This document shows positions 1-10,123 of a stretch of DNA of 64,000 nucleotides, piece after piece. The first letter of the stretch is position 1. Each line of letters opens with the position of its first letter. The notes below the pieces were generated by a model. The model ran no database searches, was not told the DNA's origin, and saw only the letters and a list, made by a program, of their open reading frames with translations. Both the position numbers and the translations under genes were made by a program. Location: the NCBI RefSeq assembly GCF_003610695.1, contig NZ_RAQH01000001.1, positions 496,001-560,000 of the forward strand. Reading direction: 5' to 3'. The stretch is from Epilithonimonas arachidiradicis (lineage in GTDB: Bacteria > Bacteroidota > Bacteroidia > Flavobacteriales > Weeksellaceae).

Positions 1-286
1 CTAGAAATTCATCCAATGGAAGTTTCACTTCTACATCAATGTCCATATAGATGCCGCCCTGCTCAAATAGAGCTAATGCTCTGGCGTAATCTGATACAAA
101 AGCCCACTTCTTCTTTTCTGCAGCAAGACGAACATATTCGCAACAATTGATATCGAAGTTGGATTCATTCCATTCTATGATCTCATAATCCGGAAGATTC
201 TTTTTCCAAGAATCGAGACAGATGTAGAAAGATTCCGGTTTTGGATTGCCTCCGAACCAGCAGTAGTGTATTTTTTTTGGGATCAT
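1..286 (-). CDS. glycosyltransferase with DXD motif (GT32-like), C-terminus cut by window edge
   Basis: Only the first 95 codons are inside the window and the frame is open to base 1. The protein opens with MIPKKIHYCWFGG, the classic start of the capsular-polysaccharide/mannosyl-transferase (Gly_transf_sug) family. It then has SDYAR at residues 65-69 and a DID (DXD metal/nucleotide-sugar) motif at 82-84 in a GGIYMDIDV context. The ATG lies inside the TGA of the upstream gene (ATGA overlap), suggesting translational coupling in the polysaccharide operon. It probably adds a sugar to the lipid-linked glycan at the inner membrane; the sugar cannot be told from sequence. Confidence 0.85.
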   Translation of the reverse strand, partial: MIPKKIHYCWFGGNPKPESFYICLDSWKKNLPDYEIIEWNESNFDINCCEYVRLAAEKKKWAFVSDYARALALFEQGGIYMDIDVEVKLPLDEFL

Positions 287-1224
287 GTATTCTTAGTATT
301 TATCAGTCCTTTGAAAAAATTTTTAGCGAATAGAGCCACAGATCCTGTATCCCTCAATTGTTGAAGCAATAGTTGTCTGTAGTAGGAATCGAAAACATTT
401 AATCTTTTGTTCTTTAACTCACTGTTAATTCTTTGCCTCATTGATATATTTAACAAATTTTTATAACCTACAGAGTTGTTTTTCTCTATGAGATCTTTGT
501 ATACATCGTAAGTGAACTTAATTTTTTTTCTTTCGTCCTGAGATAAAAAAACATTGTTGCCATGAACTCGGTAAACAGCATCATTATCTTTTGTATATAT
601 GGCAGCGCCGTGATCAAGGATATGATGTTTGATATGGGTGTCGCAGTAAAATTGATACTTCGTTCTAAGACTGAGATCCAATGCATTTGATCGGAAAACA
701 ATTGTCATTGTCTGGATGCGGATAAATTTTTCAAAATCTGCCTGTGTAAATTTGAATGAATCTTTACCCTGAAAAAAATCCTTTCTAAAAAAGGGACAAT
801 CCGAGGTAGAGCCGTCATTGTATAATTCTTTGTAACGGTGACAAGCCATTACAATATCGTCATTGGACTCCAATAAGTCTATTTGTTTCTGAAGTTTATC
901 CTCATTTGACCAAAAGTCATCACCTTCACACAGCGCTATATACTTAGCGCCGGAATCTTGACACCTTTGTAATGTGTAAATGAAATTGGGCATCCATCCA
1001 AGATTGTTTTTTTGTTTGATGAAAGTTACATTTCTTTTTTTCGGATGGTTTTCCAAATAATTGTCTACAACCTGTTGCGTACTGTCTGTTGAAGCGTCAT
1101 CTGATAAAAAAACATGATAATCAAAATTTGTTTTTTGATTAAGTACGCTTGATAATGCTTCTACTATATAATCCTGCTGATTATAAGAAATCATAAAAAC
1201 CGCGACCAGAGGATTATTATTCAT
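283..1224 (-). CDS. family 2 glycosyltransferase
   Basis: A 313-residue cytoplasmic or peripheral enzyme with a GT-A fold. N-terminal VAVFMISYNQ (about residues 7-16) is the nucleotide-binding beta strand, SDDASTDST (41-49) the usual acidic loop, and EGDDFW (100-105) the DXD-type metal site. No transmembrane helix is evident. It lies between two other glycosyltransferases and overlaps the next gene by 4 bases. The expected role is transfer of one sugar from a nucleotide donor during assembly of the exported polysaccharide. Donor and acceptor are unknown. Confidence 0.88.
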   Translation of the reverse strand: MNNNPLVAVFMISYNQQDYIVEALSSVLNQKTNFDYHVFLSDDASTDSTQQVVDNYLENHPKKRNVTFIKQKNNLGWMPNFIYTLQRCQDSGAKYIALCEGDDFWSNEDKLQKQIDLLESNDDIVMACHRYKELYNDGSTSDCPFFRKDFFQGKDSFKFTQADFEKFIRIQTMTIVFRSNALDLSLRTKYQFYCDTHIKHHILDHGAAIYTKDNDAVYRVHGNNVFLSQDERKKIKFTYDVYKDLIEKNNSVGYKNLLNISMRQRINSELKNKRLNVFDSYYRQLLLQQLRDTGSVALFAKNFFKGLINTKNT

Positions 1225-1258
1225 CTTTAGTTTCCGAATGTTTTATAAAATAGGATTA

Positions 1259-2779
1259 TTAGTTAATATGTTTTTCAAAGATATAATTAAAAATTTGAGT
1301 CTTGCTTAAGGCGTATTTTACATTTTTGTTTTTTGGATATACTTGGGCTAATTTTTTTATTTTTTTTAAAAAACCGAGCTGTTCCGTGTATCTGAAATGA
1401 GATATCATGTAGCTGTCAATTTTACTTAGCATTCTTTCGTTTTCTGTACTGTAAAAAACATCTTCCGTAAAATTACTGATGCGATGTTGTTTGGAATCTG
1501 CTTTTTGGTAGATTTTTTTTAATAAATCTTTCCAGGCATTTTCAGAATATAATTTTTCTACAAGACCATACTGTTTTTCAGCAATTTCTTTACGGGTATT
1601 GAAATTTTCTACCAAATCGCTGACCAGGTCTCTCCATTCTTGTTTGTTTTTTGGATAAATGATTCCGTGACTTTTATCGTCATTGAAAAGCTTAAGAGAA
1701 CTCAAAGGATTATAATGCAAGACAAATGGAATTTTTTTCTGAGCGGCCTGGAGTAATGCGGTGAACGAAGGTAAAGGAAATCCTTCTAGAAATATATCCA
1801 TTTGATTTTCAATCTTATTTAATTCCTCAGGATTTAAAACGCCAAGATAATTGATATTAGGATGCTGATATTGTTTTGCAAAAACGGAGGTTTTATCAAC
1901 GCCAACAATATTTATTTTAACATTGGAATGCTTTTGTGCAATAGTAAGTATCTCTTCATAAAAATTATAATTTTCATTTGGAGTATATTTATACAAACTC
2001 CCTGTACTTATAATATTAATTTGATCATTATGACCGTCGTTCTGATAATTTTTTATGAAATCAGGAGACTTTAGTGGGATTGGTAAAACAGATTGGTCAG
2101 ATATATTTCTCCTTTGCTTATCAAGATCAATATTTGATTCTCTTATTTGAATCAAAATATCAGTAATTATGGTTCCTAACCAAAAAGTATGGTCAGCATG
2201 ATTGAGGAGTAGAACAGGCGTTTTTATATTTTCATCTGACAGTGCTAAAACCGGAATAACCTCATTGGGATTGGTGTGCAAAACGATGTAATCATAATCA
2301 CCATTAGCAATATATTGTTTCAACTCTTCAGCCTTTTGTAATTTGGGCTGGTGTTTTAAGCTAATCAATTTTGCTGCATTTTTCTCATTATAAGAAAAAG
2401 CAATATTTTCTGCATCCCTTAGATCTTGAGCAGTTGTTATAACTGTATGTTTATTGTCAGAATCTAATCTTATCCAATTGAATAAAAGCGCAGAGTGACC
2501 ACCTACTTTTTTTATTTCGGTACAGATGTGTAATACATTTTTTTCTTTAGGATCGGCTTTGGGTAATTTTTTCTCGAATGGTTTCAATGTCTTACCAATC
2601 TCAACGAGGATTTTCTCCAAAGAATGCAGCTTATAAAATCCACTAAAATTTAGCCAGGCAAAAACAGCTGTTAACTCAATATAATTTATACAATCTTCGT
2701 ATAAACCTTCTTCATATAATTCTTGAGCTGTTTTAATCCTTGTTTTAAGATATCTTCTATTGTTCTCTAGAATAGACAT
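1259..2779 (-). CDS. GT4-like (GT-B fold) glycosyltransferase
   Basis: This 506-residue protein has an N-terminal half of low recognisability (a helical start, then a Rossmann-like stretch near VLHICTEIKKVGG) and a C-terminal half resembling the glycosyl-transferase group 1 domain. Signs of the latter are INIISTGSLYKYTPN, VKINIVGVD, INYLGVL and the region around IFLEGFPLPSFTALLQAA, which corresponds to the E-x7-E donor-site area. The family assignment rests on this pattern only. It is co-directional, 6 bp downstream of the aminotransferase gene and 34 bp upstream of the GT2 gene, so it belongs to the polysaccharide operon. Confidence 0.7.
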   Translation of the reverse strand: MSILENNRRYLKTRIKTAQELYEEGLYEDCINYIELTAVFAWLNFSGFYKLHSLEKILVEIGKTLKPFEKKLPKADPKEKNVLHICTEIKKVGGHSALLFNWIRLDSDNKHTVITTAQDLRDAENIAFSYNEKNAAKLISLKHQPKLQKAEELKQYIANGDYDYIVLHTNPNEVIPVLALSDENIKTPVLLLNHADHTFWLGTIITDILIQIRESNIDLDKQRRNISDQSVLPIPLKSPDFIKNYQNDGHNDQINIISTGSLYKYTPNENYNFYEEILTIAQKHSNVKINIVGVDKTSVFAKQYQHPNINYLGVLNPEELNKIENQMDIFLEGFPLPSFTALLQAAQKKIPFVLHYNPLSSLKLFNDDKSHGIIYPKNKQEWRDLVSDLVENFNTRKEIAEKQYGLVEKLYSENAWKDLLKKIYQKADSKQHRISNFTEDVFYSTENERMLSKIDSYMISHFRYTEQLGFLKKIKKLAQVYPKNKNVKYALSKTQIFNYIFEKHIN

Positions 2780-2785
2780 TATTCT

Positions 2786-3886
2786 TTAGAATTTATTTAA
2801 TACATCAATTACTTTTGAGATTTCATCAGTGCTCATGACAGGACTGATGGGTAAGCTCAGAACTTCTTCATGTATTTTTTCTGTAATAGGGAAAGACAAA
2901 TTATTCCACTCTTGATAAGCCTTTTGTTGATGTGGAGGGATTGGGTAGTGTATCAAACTTTGGATCCCGTTATTGGTAAGATATTCTTGTAAAGATGTCC
3001 TTTCCGAAGTTCTGATTACAAAGACATGCCAGACATGTTCTTTATCATTTTCAGGATTTTCCGGAAGTATTATTTTCGAATTTTTTATTTCAGAAATATA
3101 CTGTTCTGCAATTCTTCTACGCTGTAAGTTTTCTGCATCAATATATTTTAATTTTATATCTAAAACAGCAGCTTGGATCTCATCTAATCTGGAATTAAGA
3201 CCTTTGTAGATATTCACATATTTTTCATTAGATCCATAATTGGCAAGGGCGCGGATGGTTTTTGCTAATTCATCATCATTGGTTGTAACAGCACCTGCAT
3301 CACCAAGAGCGCCAAGATTCTTACCGGGATAAAAACTAAATCCAGCAGCATCTCCAAGGTTTCCGGTTTTGATCCCATTCCATTCTGCACCAATAGCTTG
3401 AGCATTATCTTCGATGATTTTAAGATTATGCTTGGTTGCAAGGCTCTTTAATGCTTCAGAAAAAACAACCCGGCCTTGTAAGTGTACAATAAAAATGGCT
3501 TTGGTTTTTGGAGTGATTTTTTCTTCGATTTTAAAAATATCGATATTATAAGTATTAATATCTGGTTCAACCAAAACTGGAGTTAAACCATTGTCCGATA
3601 ATGCAAGGATAGATGCGATATATGTATTAGCTGGAACGATAACTTCATCTCCGGGTTTCATAAAACCTAATTCTATGTAAGCTTTGAAGATTAGACGCAG
3701 GGCATCCAAGCCATTAGCCACACCTATAGCTTCTTTGGTCCCAATATATTGAGATAAATTAGCTTCAAAATTTTTAACTTCAGTACCCAAAAGATACCAC
3801 CCTGAGCGGAATACTTCTATTAACTTATGCTCAATTTCTTCTTGGTGAAGTAAGTTTACTTTTTGTAGATCTAAGAATTTAATCAT
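2786..3886 (-). CDS. fdtB: DegT/DnrJ/EryC1/StrS aminotransferase, FdtB-like (dTDP-3-amino-3,6-dideoxyhexose transaminase)
   Basis: A 366-residue PLP-dependent sugar aminotransferase. The Schiff-base lysine is K189 in [13 protein letters not shown], with the EDNAQA cofactor segment at 159-164. The family converts a dTDP-3-keto-6-deoxyhexose to the 3-amino sugar using glutamate. Neighbours FdtA-like ketoisomerase and FdtC-like acetyltransferase point to dTDP-Fuc3NAc or dTDP-Qui3NAc rather than a 4-amino sugar. Its start overlaps the end of the acetyltransferase gene by 8 bases. The usual HLYGQ segment reads HLQGRVV here, a mild departure. The FdtB name is by context; the C3 versus C4 specificity is inferred. 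Confidence 0.82.
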   Translation of the reverse strand: MIKFLDLQKVNLLHQEEIEHKLIEVFRSGWYLLGTEVKNFEANLSQYIGTKEAIGVANGLDALRLIFKAYIELGFMKPGDEVIVPANTYIASILALSDNGLTPVLVEPDINTYNIDIFKIEEKITPKTKAIFIVHLQGRVVFSEALKSLATKHNLKIIEDNAQAIGAEWNGIKTGNLGDAAGFSFYPGKNLGALGDAGAVTTNDDELAKTIRALANYGSNEKYVNIYKGLNSRLDEIQAAVLDIKLKYIDAENLQRRRIAEQYISEIKNSKIILPENPENDKEHVWHVFVIRTSERTSLQEYLTNNGIQSLIHYPIPPHQQKAYQEWNNLSFPITEKIHEEVLSLPISPVMSTDEISKVIDVLNKF

Positions 3887-4367
3887 TTGTGTATGATATT
3901 TTTCCGTTATTTATTGTTCCTTTTTGTTTTGCAGGGTTTCCAAACCAAACCGTATCACTTGGGATGTCTTTCGTCACAACACTTCCGGCACCTACAAGAG
4001 CATTTTCACCAATGGTTATTCCTGCCAATATTGTAGCGTTAGCGCCAATGGAAGCCCCTTTTTTAACCGTTGTTTTCAGAAGTTCAAACTCCGTATTTTT
4101 GGATTTAGGGTAAAGGTCGTTTGTAAAAGTAACATTAGGTCCAATAAAAACATTGTCTTCTATTGTGACGCCATCCCAAACCTGAACGCCGGGCTTTATA
4201 GTAACATTATCTCCAATGACAACATCATTTTCTATAAGAACCTGACAATTGATATTACAGTTTTTTCCAATTTTTGCATTTTTTAGAATTACGCAAAATT
4301 GCCAAATCATAGTATCTTCTCCAATTGATTCAGATTGAACATCTGCTAAAGGGTGGATCTTAATCAT
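3879..4367 (-). CDS. fdtC: left-handed beta-helix sugar O/N-acetyltransferase, FdtC-like
   Basis: A 162-residue protein made almost entirely of hexapeptide repeats (for example [22 protein letters not shown] and [26 protein letters not shown], each only partly quoted). These form a left-handed beta helix that trimerises to bind acetyl-CoA. Known FdtC/QdtC enzymes N-acetylate dTDP-3-amino-3,6-dideoxyhexose. Placement directly between the ketoisomerase and the aminotransferase supports that role. Start [11 protein letters not shown] is typical of the family. It is cytoplasmic and acts before the sugar is used by the glycosyltransferases. Confidence 0.83.
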   Translation of the reverse strand: MIKIHPLADVQSESIGEDTMIWQFCVILKNAKIGKNCNINCQVLIENDVVIGDNVTIKPGVQVWDGVTIEDNVFIGPNVTFTNDLYPKSKNTEFELLKTTVKKGASIGANATILAGITIGENALVGAGSVVTKDIPSDTVWFGNPAKQKGTINNGKISYTND

Positions 4368-4406
4368 AATTCAATATAATATTAGCAATAAGAATAATGT
4401 TAGCTA

Positions 4407-4805
4407 TTACCAAGCCTTAAAATCTTCATAGTTCCTGAAATAATCTGTCTCACTATATTCTTCAGAAGCTAAGCATAATAGTACAGCATTGTGAGAAAAC
4501 TTGATATCTCTCCAAATCAGCTTTGGTATATAAAGTCCCTTGGATGGCTCATCCAAGATAAAAGTTGCTTTTTTTCCTTCTTTGTCTTCTGTCGTAAATT
4601 CTATTGTTCCTGAAACAGCAAAAATGATCTGTTGTAGTTCTTTATGAGCATGTCCACCTCTCGTCACGTCTTGTGGAGTATAATAGGTCCAGTAGACACG
4701 CTTAACTTCGAATGGCATATTTTGCGGATACTCTGCTACGGTTATGAAGCCAAGTTGTGAGGATCCGATTTTATCGAATTTAATGATATGAGGTTCTTTT
4801 AACAT
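4407..4805 (-). CDS. fdtA: dTDP-4-oxo-6-deoxyglucose 3,4-ketoisomerase, FdtA/QdtA-like (WxcM-like cupin)
   Basis: A 132-residue small cupin. RVYWTYYT, then GGHAHKELQQ with the paired active-site histidines, then GLYIPKLIWRD and ETDYFRNY near the end match the FdtA/QdtA/WxcM-C family. These enzymes move the keto group from C4 to C3 of the RmlB product, the committed step to dTDP-Fuc3NAc or dTDP-Qui3NAc. I chose the ATG at 4805: it lies just after the wzt stop, whereas the longer frame from 4826 would add seven residues lying inside wzt. Whether the C4 epimer is galacto (Fuc3N) or gluco (Qui3N) cannot be read from sequence by eye. Confidence 0.83.
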   Translation of the reverse strand: MLKEPHIIKFDKIGSSQLGFITVAEYPQNMPFEVKRVYWTYYTPQDVTRGGHAHKELQQIIFAVSGTIEFTTEDKEGKKATFILDEPSKGLYIPKLIWRDIKFSHNAVLLCLASEEYSETDYFRNYEDFKAW

Positions 4806-4806
4806 T

Positions 4807-6063
4807 TCAAGATATTTTATAATCAAAATTGGGTCTTATAACACCGGGTAAAACTTTCATATTTTTACCGATTTTTATATTTTCTACCTCGAAACCGACA
4901 ATCTCATTCGCTATAAATAAAGCAGTTCTTTGGTTTTCCCCAAAAATAAGTTTGAAATAATAATTTCCTGCGTTTAAAAGATTCTGAGGTAATTCGAACT
5001 CTACAGTATATTCTTTTCTTTTCGAATCATTATTAGTAGAAATCAATGCGCCTGTATGGAACACCACATTTTCTTCATAGGTTCTTAATTCAAATGTTGC
5101 ATCAAGATTGATGTTTTCTTTATAATTAAAAAAACGAAGTTTGACACGAGCGCCAGATTCTATATCTAAAAATTTTCCACTTGCTGGTACAACTGTGAAT
5201 TCTAGGATTTTAATATTTTCATTACCAATGGCTTCCTCTGGGTTACCATTGTCAATATAAGAGCTTCTTTTTTCGTTGTTTTTCTGATATTCTGCAACTG
5301 TATTAGACACACTTCCTGTATATAATAATTGTCCCTGATTTAATAAAATACCATTATTGCATAATTCTTTAACAGCTGTCATATTATGACTTACAAACAG
5401 AACTGTTCTTCCTTCTCCTTTACTCACATCACCCATCTTTCCGAGGCATTTTTTTTGGAACTCGGCATCACCAACCGCCAGGACCTCATCAACAATCAAT
5501 ATTTCCGATTCAAGATGAGCAGCAACTGCAAAAGCTAATCGGACGTACATCCCTGACGAATAGCGTTTTACAGGAGTGTCTATATATCTTTCTACTCCGG
5601 AGAAATCAACAATTTCATCAAATTTTCTTACGATTTCTTTTCGGGTCATTCCTAAGATTGCGCCATTAAGGAAAACATTTTCTCTGCCCGTCATTTCCGG
5701 ATGGAAACCCGTTCCGACCTCTAATAATGATGCGATTCTACCACTGGTTAATATTCTTCCGGTCGTTGGTTTTGTAACTTTACTTAATAATTTTAATAAA
5801 GTTGATTTTCCTGCGCCATTTCGTCCAATAATGCCTACCGCATCACCTTGCTCTATTTCAAAATTAATGTCGCGCAGAGACCAAACATAATCACTTTCTC
5901 CTTTCTGAGTTCTGTCGTTTGATTCTCCAATTTTTAAATAAGGATCTTCTTTACCCCGGATTTGGTGCCAAAAACGATTAAGATCATGGGAGAGCGAACC
6001 TGTTCCAACTTGCCCCAGACGGTATTGTTTTGATATATTTTCAGCTTTTAATGCTAATGCCAT
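4807..6063 (-). CDS. wzt: polysaccharide ABC exporter ATPase with C-terminal carbohydrate-binding domain (Wzt)
   Basis: A 418-residue protein. The ATPase half carries Walker A GIIGRNGAGKST (77-88), a signature RYSSGMYVRL and Walker B ILIVDEVLAVGD. The last ~160 residues form an extra beta-rich domain like the Wzt C-terminal domain, which in characterised systems recognises the capped end of the finished O-antigen chain. With Wzm it exports a completed undecaprenyl-linked glycan across the inner membrane. The wzm gene lies 15 bp upstream in the same direction. The C-domain implies a structural cap on the glycan; its nature is unknown. Confidence 0.92.
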   Translation of the reverse strand: MALALKAENISKQYRLGQVGTGSLSHDLNRFWHQIRGKEDPYLKIGESNDRTQKGESDYVWSLRDINFEIEQGDAVGIIGRNGAGKSTLLKLLSKVTKPTTGRILTSGRIASLLEVGTGFHPEMTGRENVFLNGAILGMTRKEIVRKFDEIVDFSGVERYIDTPVKRYSSGMYVRLAFAVAAHLESEILIVDEVLAVGDAEFQKKCLGKMGDVSKGEGRTVLFVSHNMTAVKELCNNGILLNQGQLLYTGSVSNTVAEYQKNNEKRSSYIDNGNPEEAIGNENIKILEFTVVPASGKFLDIESGARVKLRFFNYKENINLDATFELRTYEENVVFHTGALISTNNDSKRKEYTVEFELPQNLLNAGNYYFKLIFGENQRTALFIANEIVGFEVENIKIGKNMKVLPGVIRPNFDYKIS

Positions 6064-6078
6064 TTTTTAATTTTAAAA

Positions 6079-6930
6079 TTAAACAGTATCCATAAAGCCT
6101 TTTTCAACCTTATTGAAAATAACAGTACCTATTGCGAGTATTAAGAAAATAAGAATAGTGCTTATCATCAACATTGTAGCATTAAAATCTCCAACACCTA
6201 ACCAGGCATATTTGAAACATTCGAAAATACCTGTCAGCGGATTATAAAATGCGATAGTTTTGAAAATTCCCCTTAAGCTGGAAGCCGGATATATAACTGG
6301 AGTGGCATACATATACAAGCTGATACCAAAGGTTAGCAGCATTTGTAAATCACGATATTTGGTTGTTAATGAAGAAAATATCATTCCCATTCCCAAAGCA
6401 AAAACCGCCATTAATATAATTAAAAAAGGAGTGGCAAGAATCCACCAGTTAGGCTGTACTTCTCCTTTGAATAGATAATAAAAAAATACAACCAGAAAAA
6501 GTCCCATCTGTACGCCGAATCTCATCAAATTGGAAAGTACAATGGATATAGGCATAATCAATCTAGGGAAATAAACTTTGCCAAATATTCCTGCATTAGT
6601 TGTGAAAACATTGGATGTTGAAGTAAGACAAGATGAAAAATAATTCCATAATGTAATTCCGGCAAGATAAAAAAGGATTTTTGGAGCACCATCCGTAGAT
6701 AGTTTTGCAATATTTCCAAAAACAACCAGATAAACAACGGTTGTAAAAATTGGATTGATAAAAAACCAAACAGGGCCTAAAATTGTTTGCTTAAAGCTGG
6801 AAACAAAATCACGCTTTACAAACATATAAGCCAGGTCTTTGTAACGCCAAACTTCCTTAAGATTAAGATCAAAAAGAGAATGATTAGACTCAATTGTTTC
6901 TGTCCACTGCTGATTATGAGAATCACTCAT
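6079..6930 (-). CDS. wzm: polysaccharide ABC exporter permease (Wzm)
   Basis: A 283-residue integral membrane protein of the ABC-2 type. About six hydrophobic segments follow a cytoplasmic N-terminus whose EVWRYKDLAYMFVKRDF motif is typical of Wzm/TagG permeases. ILGPVWFFINPIF marks the first membrane helix. It pairs with the ATPase encoded immediately downstream to form the glycan exporter. Together with the absence of wzx/wzy in the window, it suggests ABC-transporter-dependent synthesis, in which the chain is completed in the cytoplasm before export. Confidence 0.92.
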   Translation of the reverse strand: MSDSHNQQWTETIESNHSLFDLNLKEVWRYKDLAYMFVKRDFVSSFKQTILGPVWFFINPIFTTVVYLVVFGNIAKLSTDGAPKILFYLAGITLWNYFSSCLTSTSNVFTTNAGIFGKVYFPRLIMPISIVLSNLMRFGVQMGLFLVVFFYYLFKGEVQPNWWILATPFLIILMAVFALGMGMIFSSLTTKYRDLQMLLTFGISLYMYATPVIYPASSLRGIFKTIAFYNPLTGIFECFKYAWLGVGDFNATMLMISTILIFLILAIGTVIFNKVEKGFMDTV

Positions 6931-6946
6931 TTGTGCTTGTGTTTAA

Positions 6947-7807
6947 TTATTTTATAAGGTTTTTCAGATATTCACCATAGCCGCTTTTACCATATTTTGT
7001 TGCTGTTTCCAGAAGTTTTTCTTCATTAATGAATTTGTTTCTGAAGGCAATTTCTTCTATACACCCGATTTTGAAACCTTGTCTTTTTTCGATAACACTT
7101 ACAAATTCTGAAGCGTCCTGAAGAGAATCGAAAGTTCCTGTGTCTAGCCAAGCAGTACCTCTGTCCAAAACACCAACTTCAAGCTTGCCTTTACTTAAGT
7201 AAACATTGTTCACATCGGTAATTTCCAACTCACCTCTTGGAGAGGGTTTTATATTTTTTGCAATTTCTACAACATCATTATCATAAAAATATAATCCAGG
7301 AACAGCATAATTTGATTTTGGCTTCAGAGGTTTTTCTTCAATAGAAAGTGCTTTGAAATCATCATCAAATTCTACAACACCGTATCTTTCGGGGTCAGAA
7401 ACATGGTAGGCAAAAACAACACCGCCATCCGGATTGGTTTTGTTTTTTAATAAAGTTCCCATTTCGGAACCATAGAAAATATTATCACCCAAAACCAAAG
7501 CTGCCGCATCATTTCCTATGAACTTATCACCAAGAATAAAAGCTTGCGCCAAACCATCCGGACTTGGTTGTATTTTATATTGGATATTACAACCAATTTG
7601 AGAACCATCTCCCAAAAGTTTAATAAATCCCTCCTGATCGTGCGGAGTCGTTATGATTAAAATATCCTTAATTCCGGCTAACAATAATGTCGACAACGGA
7701 TAGTAGATCATCGGTTTGTCATAAACAGGCATCAGTTGCTTGCTCACAGCAATCGTTAATGGATAAAGTCTGGTTCCGGAGCCTCCGGCAAGAATAATTC
7801 CTTTCAT
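6947..7807 (-). CDS. rmlA: glucose-1-phosphate thymidylyltransferase RmlA
   Basis: A 286-residue enzyme of normal length. It starts [18 protein letters not shown], the nucleotidyltransferase signature (residues 8-18), followed by [12 protein letters not shown] (22-33). [10 protein letters not shown] and RYGVVEFD are further family blocks. It makes dTDP-glucose from dTTP and glucose-1-phosphate, the first step of the dTDP-sugar branch that RmlB, FdtA, FdtB and FdtC continue. No rmlC or rmlD is in the window, consistent with an amino-sugar product rather than rhamnose. Confidence 0.96.
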   Translation of the reverse strand: MKGIILAGGSGTRLYPLTIAVSKQLMPVYDKPMIYYPLSTLLLAGIKDILIITTPHDQEGFIKLLGDGSQIGCNIQYKIQPSPDGLAQAFILGDKFIGNDAAALVLGDNIFYGSEMGTLLKNKTNPDGGVVFAYHVSDPERYGVVEFDDDFKALSIEEKPLKPKSNYAVPGLYFYDNDVVEIAKNIKPSPRGELEITDVNNVYLSKGKLEVGVLDRGTAWLDTGTFDSLQDASEFVSVIEKRQGFKIGCIEEIAFRNKFINEEKLLETATKYGKSGYGEYLKNLIK

Positions 7808-7826
7808 TTGGTATTAGTTTGTGTTT

Positions 7827-8906
7827 TTATGAATACTGACCTTCGTAATATTTTTGATAATCACCGGAAGTTACATTTTCCAGCCATTCTTTATTTTCCA
7901 GATACCAGTCGATTGTTTTTCCAAGACCTTCTTCAAAGGTTACAGATGGCTTCCAACCTAGATCTTTATTTAATTTTGAAGCATCAATAGCATATCTCTT
8001 ATCATGTCCAGGTCTGTCTTTAACGTAAGTAATCAGTTTTTCTGAATAACCTTCTGGTTTACCTAGTTTTGCATCCAATTGTTTTATTAATTCCTTCACC
8101 AAATCAATATTCTGCCACTCGTTGAAACCTCCGATGTTGTAAGTTTCTCCGGTTTTAGACTCGTTGAAAATCTGATGAATTGCTTTGGCGTGATCAATTA
8201 CGAATAACCAATCTCTTGTGTATTTTCCGTCACCATAGATTGGTAATGGTTTTTCGTTCAGAATATTAGAAATACAAAGCGGAATCAGTTTCTCAGGGAA
8301 ATGGTTTGGTCCGTAATTGTTAGAACAATTAGACAAAATAAAAGGCATTCCGTAAGTGTTTCCATAAGCTCTTACCAAATGGTCAGAAGCTGCTTTTGAA
8401 GCTGAATATGGTGACTGTGGATCATAAGGCGTTGTTTCCAAAAAGAAACCAGTTTCGCCAAGACTTCCATAAACTTCGTCTGTAGAAACGTGATAGAATA
8501 AGTTTTTTCTCGGTTCATTCGGGAATCTTCCGTGCGTGTGATCTGGATTCAAAGTCCAGAATTCAATACAAAGATTGAGAAGATTGGCCGTTCCGTTGAC
8601 ATTCGTATTAATAAATGCGTTGGGATTAGTGATACTTCTGTCTACATGACTTTCAGCAGCTAAATGTACCACTGCATCGGGATTATATTTTTCGAAAACT
8701 TTTCTAAGCTCTTCTGGCTTTGTAATATCTGCTTTTTCGAAAACATAATTAGGTTCGTTTTCGATATCTTTCAGGTTTTCAAGATTCCCAGCATAGGTTA
8801 AAGCATCAAGATTGATGATTTTTGAATCTGGATTGTTCTTCACAAATTCTCTAACTACGTGAGAACCTATGAAACCGGCACCTCCGGTGATTATAATGTT
8901 TTTCAT
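7827..8906 (-). CDS. rmlB: dTDP-glucose 4,6-dehydratase RmlB
   Basis: A 359-residue short-chain dehydrogenase. The NAD-binding GGAGFIGSH is at 8-16, the catalytic STDEVYG at 141-147 (T142, D143, E144) and YSASK at 167-171 (Y167, K171). It converts dTDP-glucose to dTDP-4-keto-6-deoxyglucose, the substrate of the FdtA-like isomerase 3 kb downstream. Its gene sits 19 bp upstream of rmlA and 26 bp downstream of ugd on the same strand. Confidence 0.96.
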   Translation of the reverse strand: MKNIIITGGAGFIGSHVVREFVKNNPDSKIINLDALTYAGNLENLKDIENEPNYVFEKADITKPEELRKVFEKYNPDAVVHLAAESHVDRSITNPNAFINTNVNGTANLLNLCIEFWTLNPDHTHGRFPNEPRKNLFYHVSTDEVYGSLGETGFFLETTPYDPQSPYSASKAASDHLVRAYGNTYGMPFILSNCSNNYGPNHFPEKLIPLCISNILNEKPLPIYGDGKYTRDWLFVIDHAKAIHQIFNESKTGETYNIGGFNEWQNIDLVKELIKQLDAKLGKPEGYSEKLITYVKDRPGHDKRYAIDASKLNKDLGWKPSVTFEEGLGKTIDWYLENKEWLENVTSGDYQKYYEGQYS

Positions 8907-8932
8907 AAATGTTTTATAAAATAATTTTAAAT

Positions 8933-10099
8933 TTAATCGTTTCCGAATAAATCTCTGGTATATACTTTTTCTTTTACATCCTCCAATTCTGGAGTATTTC
9001 GGTTGGATATGATAATGTCACATTCTTGTTTAAAAGCTTCCAAATCCCGAGATACCTTCGATCCAAAAAAAGAATCTTCTTTCAGAACAGGTTCATAAAC
9101 AACTACTTCCACGCCTTTTGCTTTAATCCTTTTCATAATGCCTTGTATTGCTGATGCCCGGAAATTGTCTGATCCGGATTTCATTATTAATCGATAAACA
9201 CCAACTTTCTTCGGTTTTTTCTCCAAAATAGAATCCGCAATAAAATCTTTTCTTGTGCGATTAGCATCCACAATAGCTTGAATAAGATTATTGGGAACCG
9301 AATTATAATTGGCCAGCAATTGTTTGGTGTCTTTTGGGAGACAATAGCCACCATATCCAAAAGATGGATTGTTATAATGAGAACCTATTCTTGGATCTAG
9401 TCCTACGCCTTCTATAATTTGACGGCTGTCCAATCCGTGTATTTGGGAATAACTATCCAATTCATTGAAGTAAGCTACACGCATTGCCAAATAGGTATTT
9501 GAAAATAATTTGATAGCTTCTGCCTCTGTTGCATTGGTAAAAAGAGTGGGTATATCTTTTTTTATAGCGCCTTCTTTCAAAAGATTTGCAAAAACTGTTG
9601 CCCGCTCACTTTGTTCTCCAATAATAATTCTCGAGGGATAAAGATTATCATAAAGTGCTTTTCCTTCCCTCAAAAACTCTGGAGAAAATATAATGTTGTT
9701 AAAGTCTAAATCTTTTTTCAGGTTTTCGGTGAACCCAACAGGAACAGTTGATTTTACAATAACAACTGCTTTTGGATTGTTTATTTTAACTTCCTTTATC
9801 ACATTTTCAACACTATTCGTATTGAAGTAATTGGTTGAAGGGTCATAATCTGTTGGTGTGGCAACTATAATAAAATCCGCATTTTTATAAGCCTCTTCTT
9901 TATCAAGGCTTGCTTTTAGATTGAGACTTTTTGTTTTTAGGAATTCTGTAATTTCAGGGTCATCAATTGGAGATTGCTTATTGTTGAGCATTTCAACTTT
10001 TTCCGGAATAATGTCCAGGGCAATTACATTATGATGTTGCGCTAACAAAACAGCATTAGACAGTCCAACATATCCGGTTCCAACAATTGTAATATTCAC
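8933..10099 (-). CDS. ugd: UDP-glucose 6-dehydrogenase
   Basis: A 388-residue enzyme, the same length as the enterobacterial Ugd, which it resembles along its whole span. GTGYVG (7-12) binds [12 protein letters not shown] and [16 protein letters not shown] are family blocks, and the catalytic cysteine is C253 in [11 protein letters not shown]. It oxidises UDP-glucose to UDP-glucuronate. As the first gene of the operon it suggests the exported polysaccharide contains glucuronate or a derivative. The divergent rimP promoter lies 80-110 bp upstream of its start. Confidence 0.95.
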   Translation of the reverse strand: MNITIVGTGYVGLSNAVLLAQHHNVIALDIIPEKVEMLNNKQSPIDDPEITEFLKTKSLNLKASLDKEEAYKNADFIIVATPTDYDPSTNYFNTNSVENVIKEVKINNPKAVVIVKSTVPVGFTENLKKDLDFNNIIFSPEFLREGKALYDNLYPSRIIIGEQSERATVFANLLKEGAIKKDIPTLFTNATEAEAIKLFSNTYLAMRVAYFNELDSYSQIHGLDSRQIIEGVGLDPRIGSHYNNPSFGYGGYCLPKDTKQLLANYNSVPNNLIQAIVDANRTRKDFIADSILEKKPKKVGVYRLIMKSGSDNFRASAIQGIMKRIKAKGVEVVVYEPVLKEDSFFGSKVSRDLEAFKQECDIIISNRNTPELEDVKEKVYTRDLFGND

Positions 10100-10123
10100 A
10101 AAGAATAATTTTTAAAATTCAGG

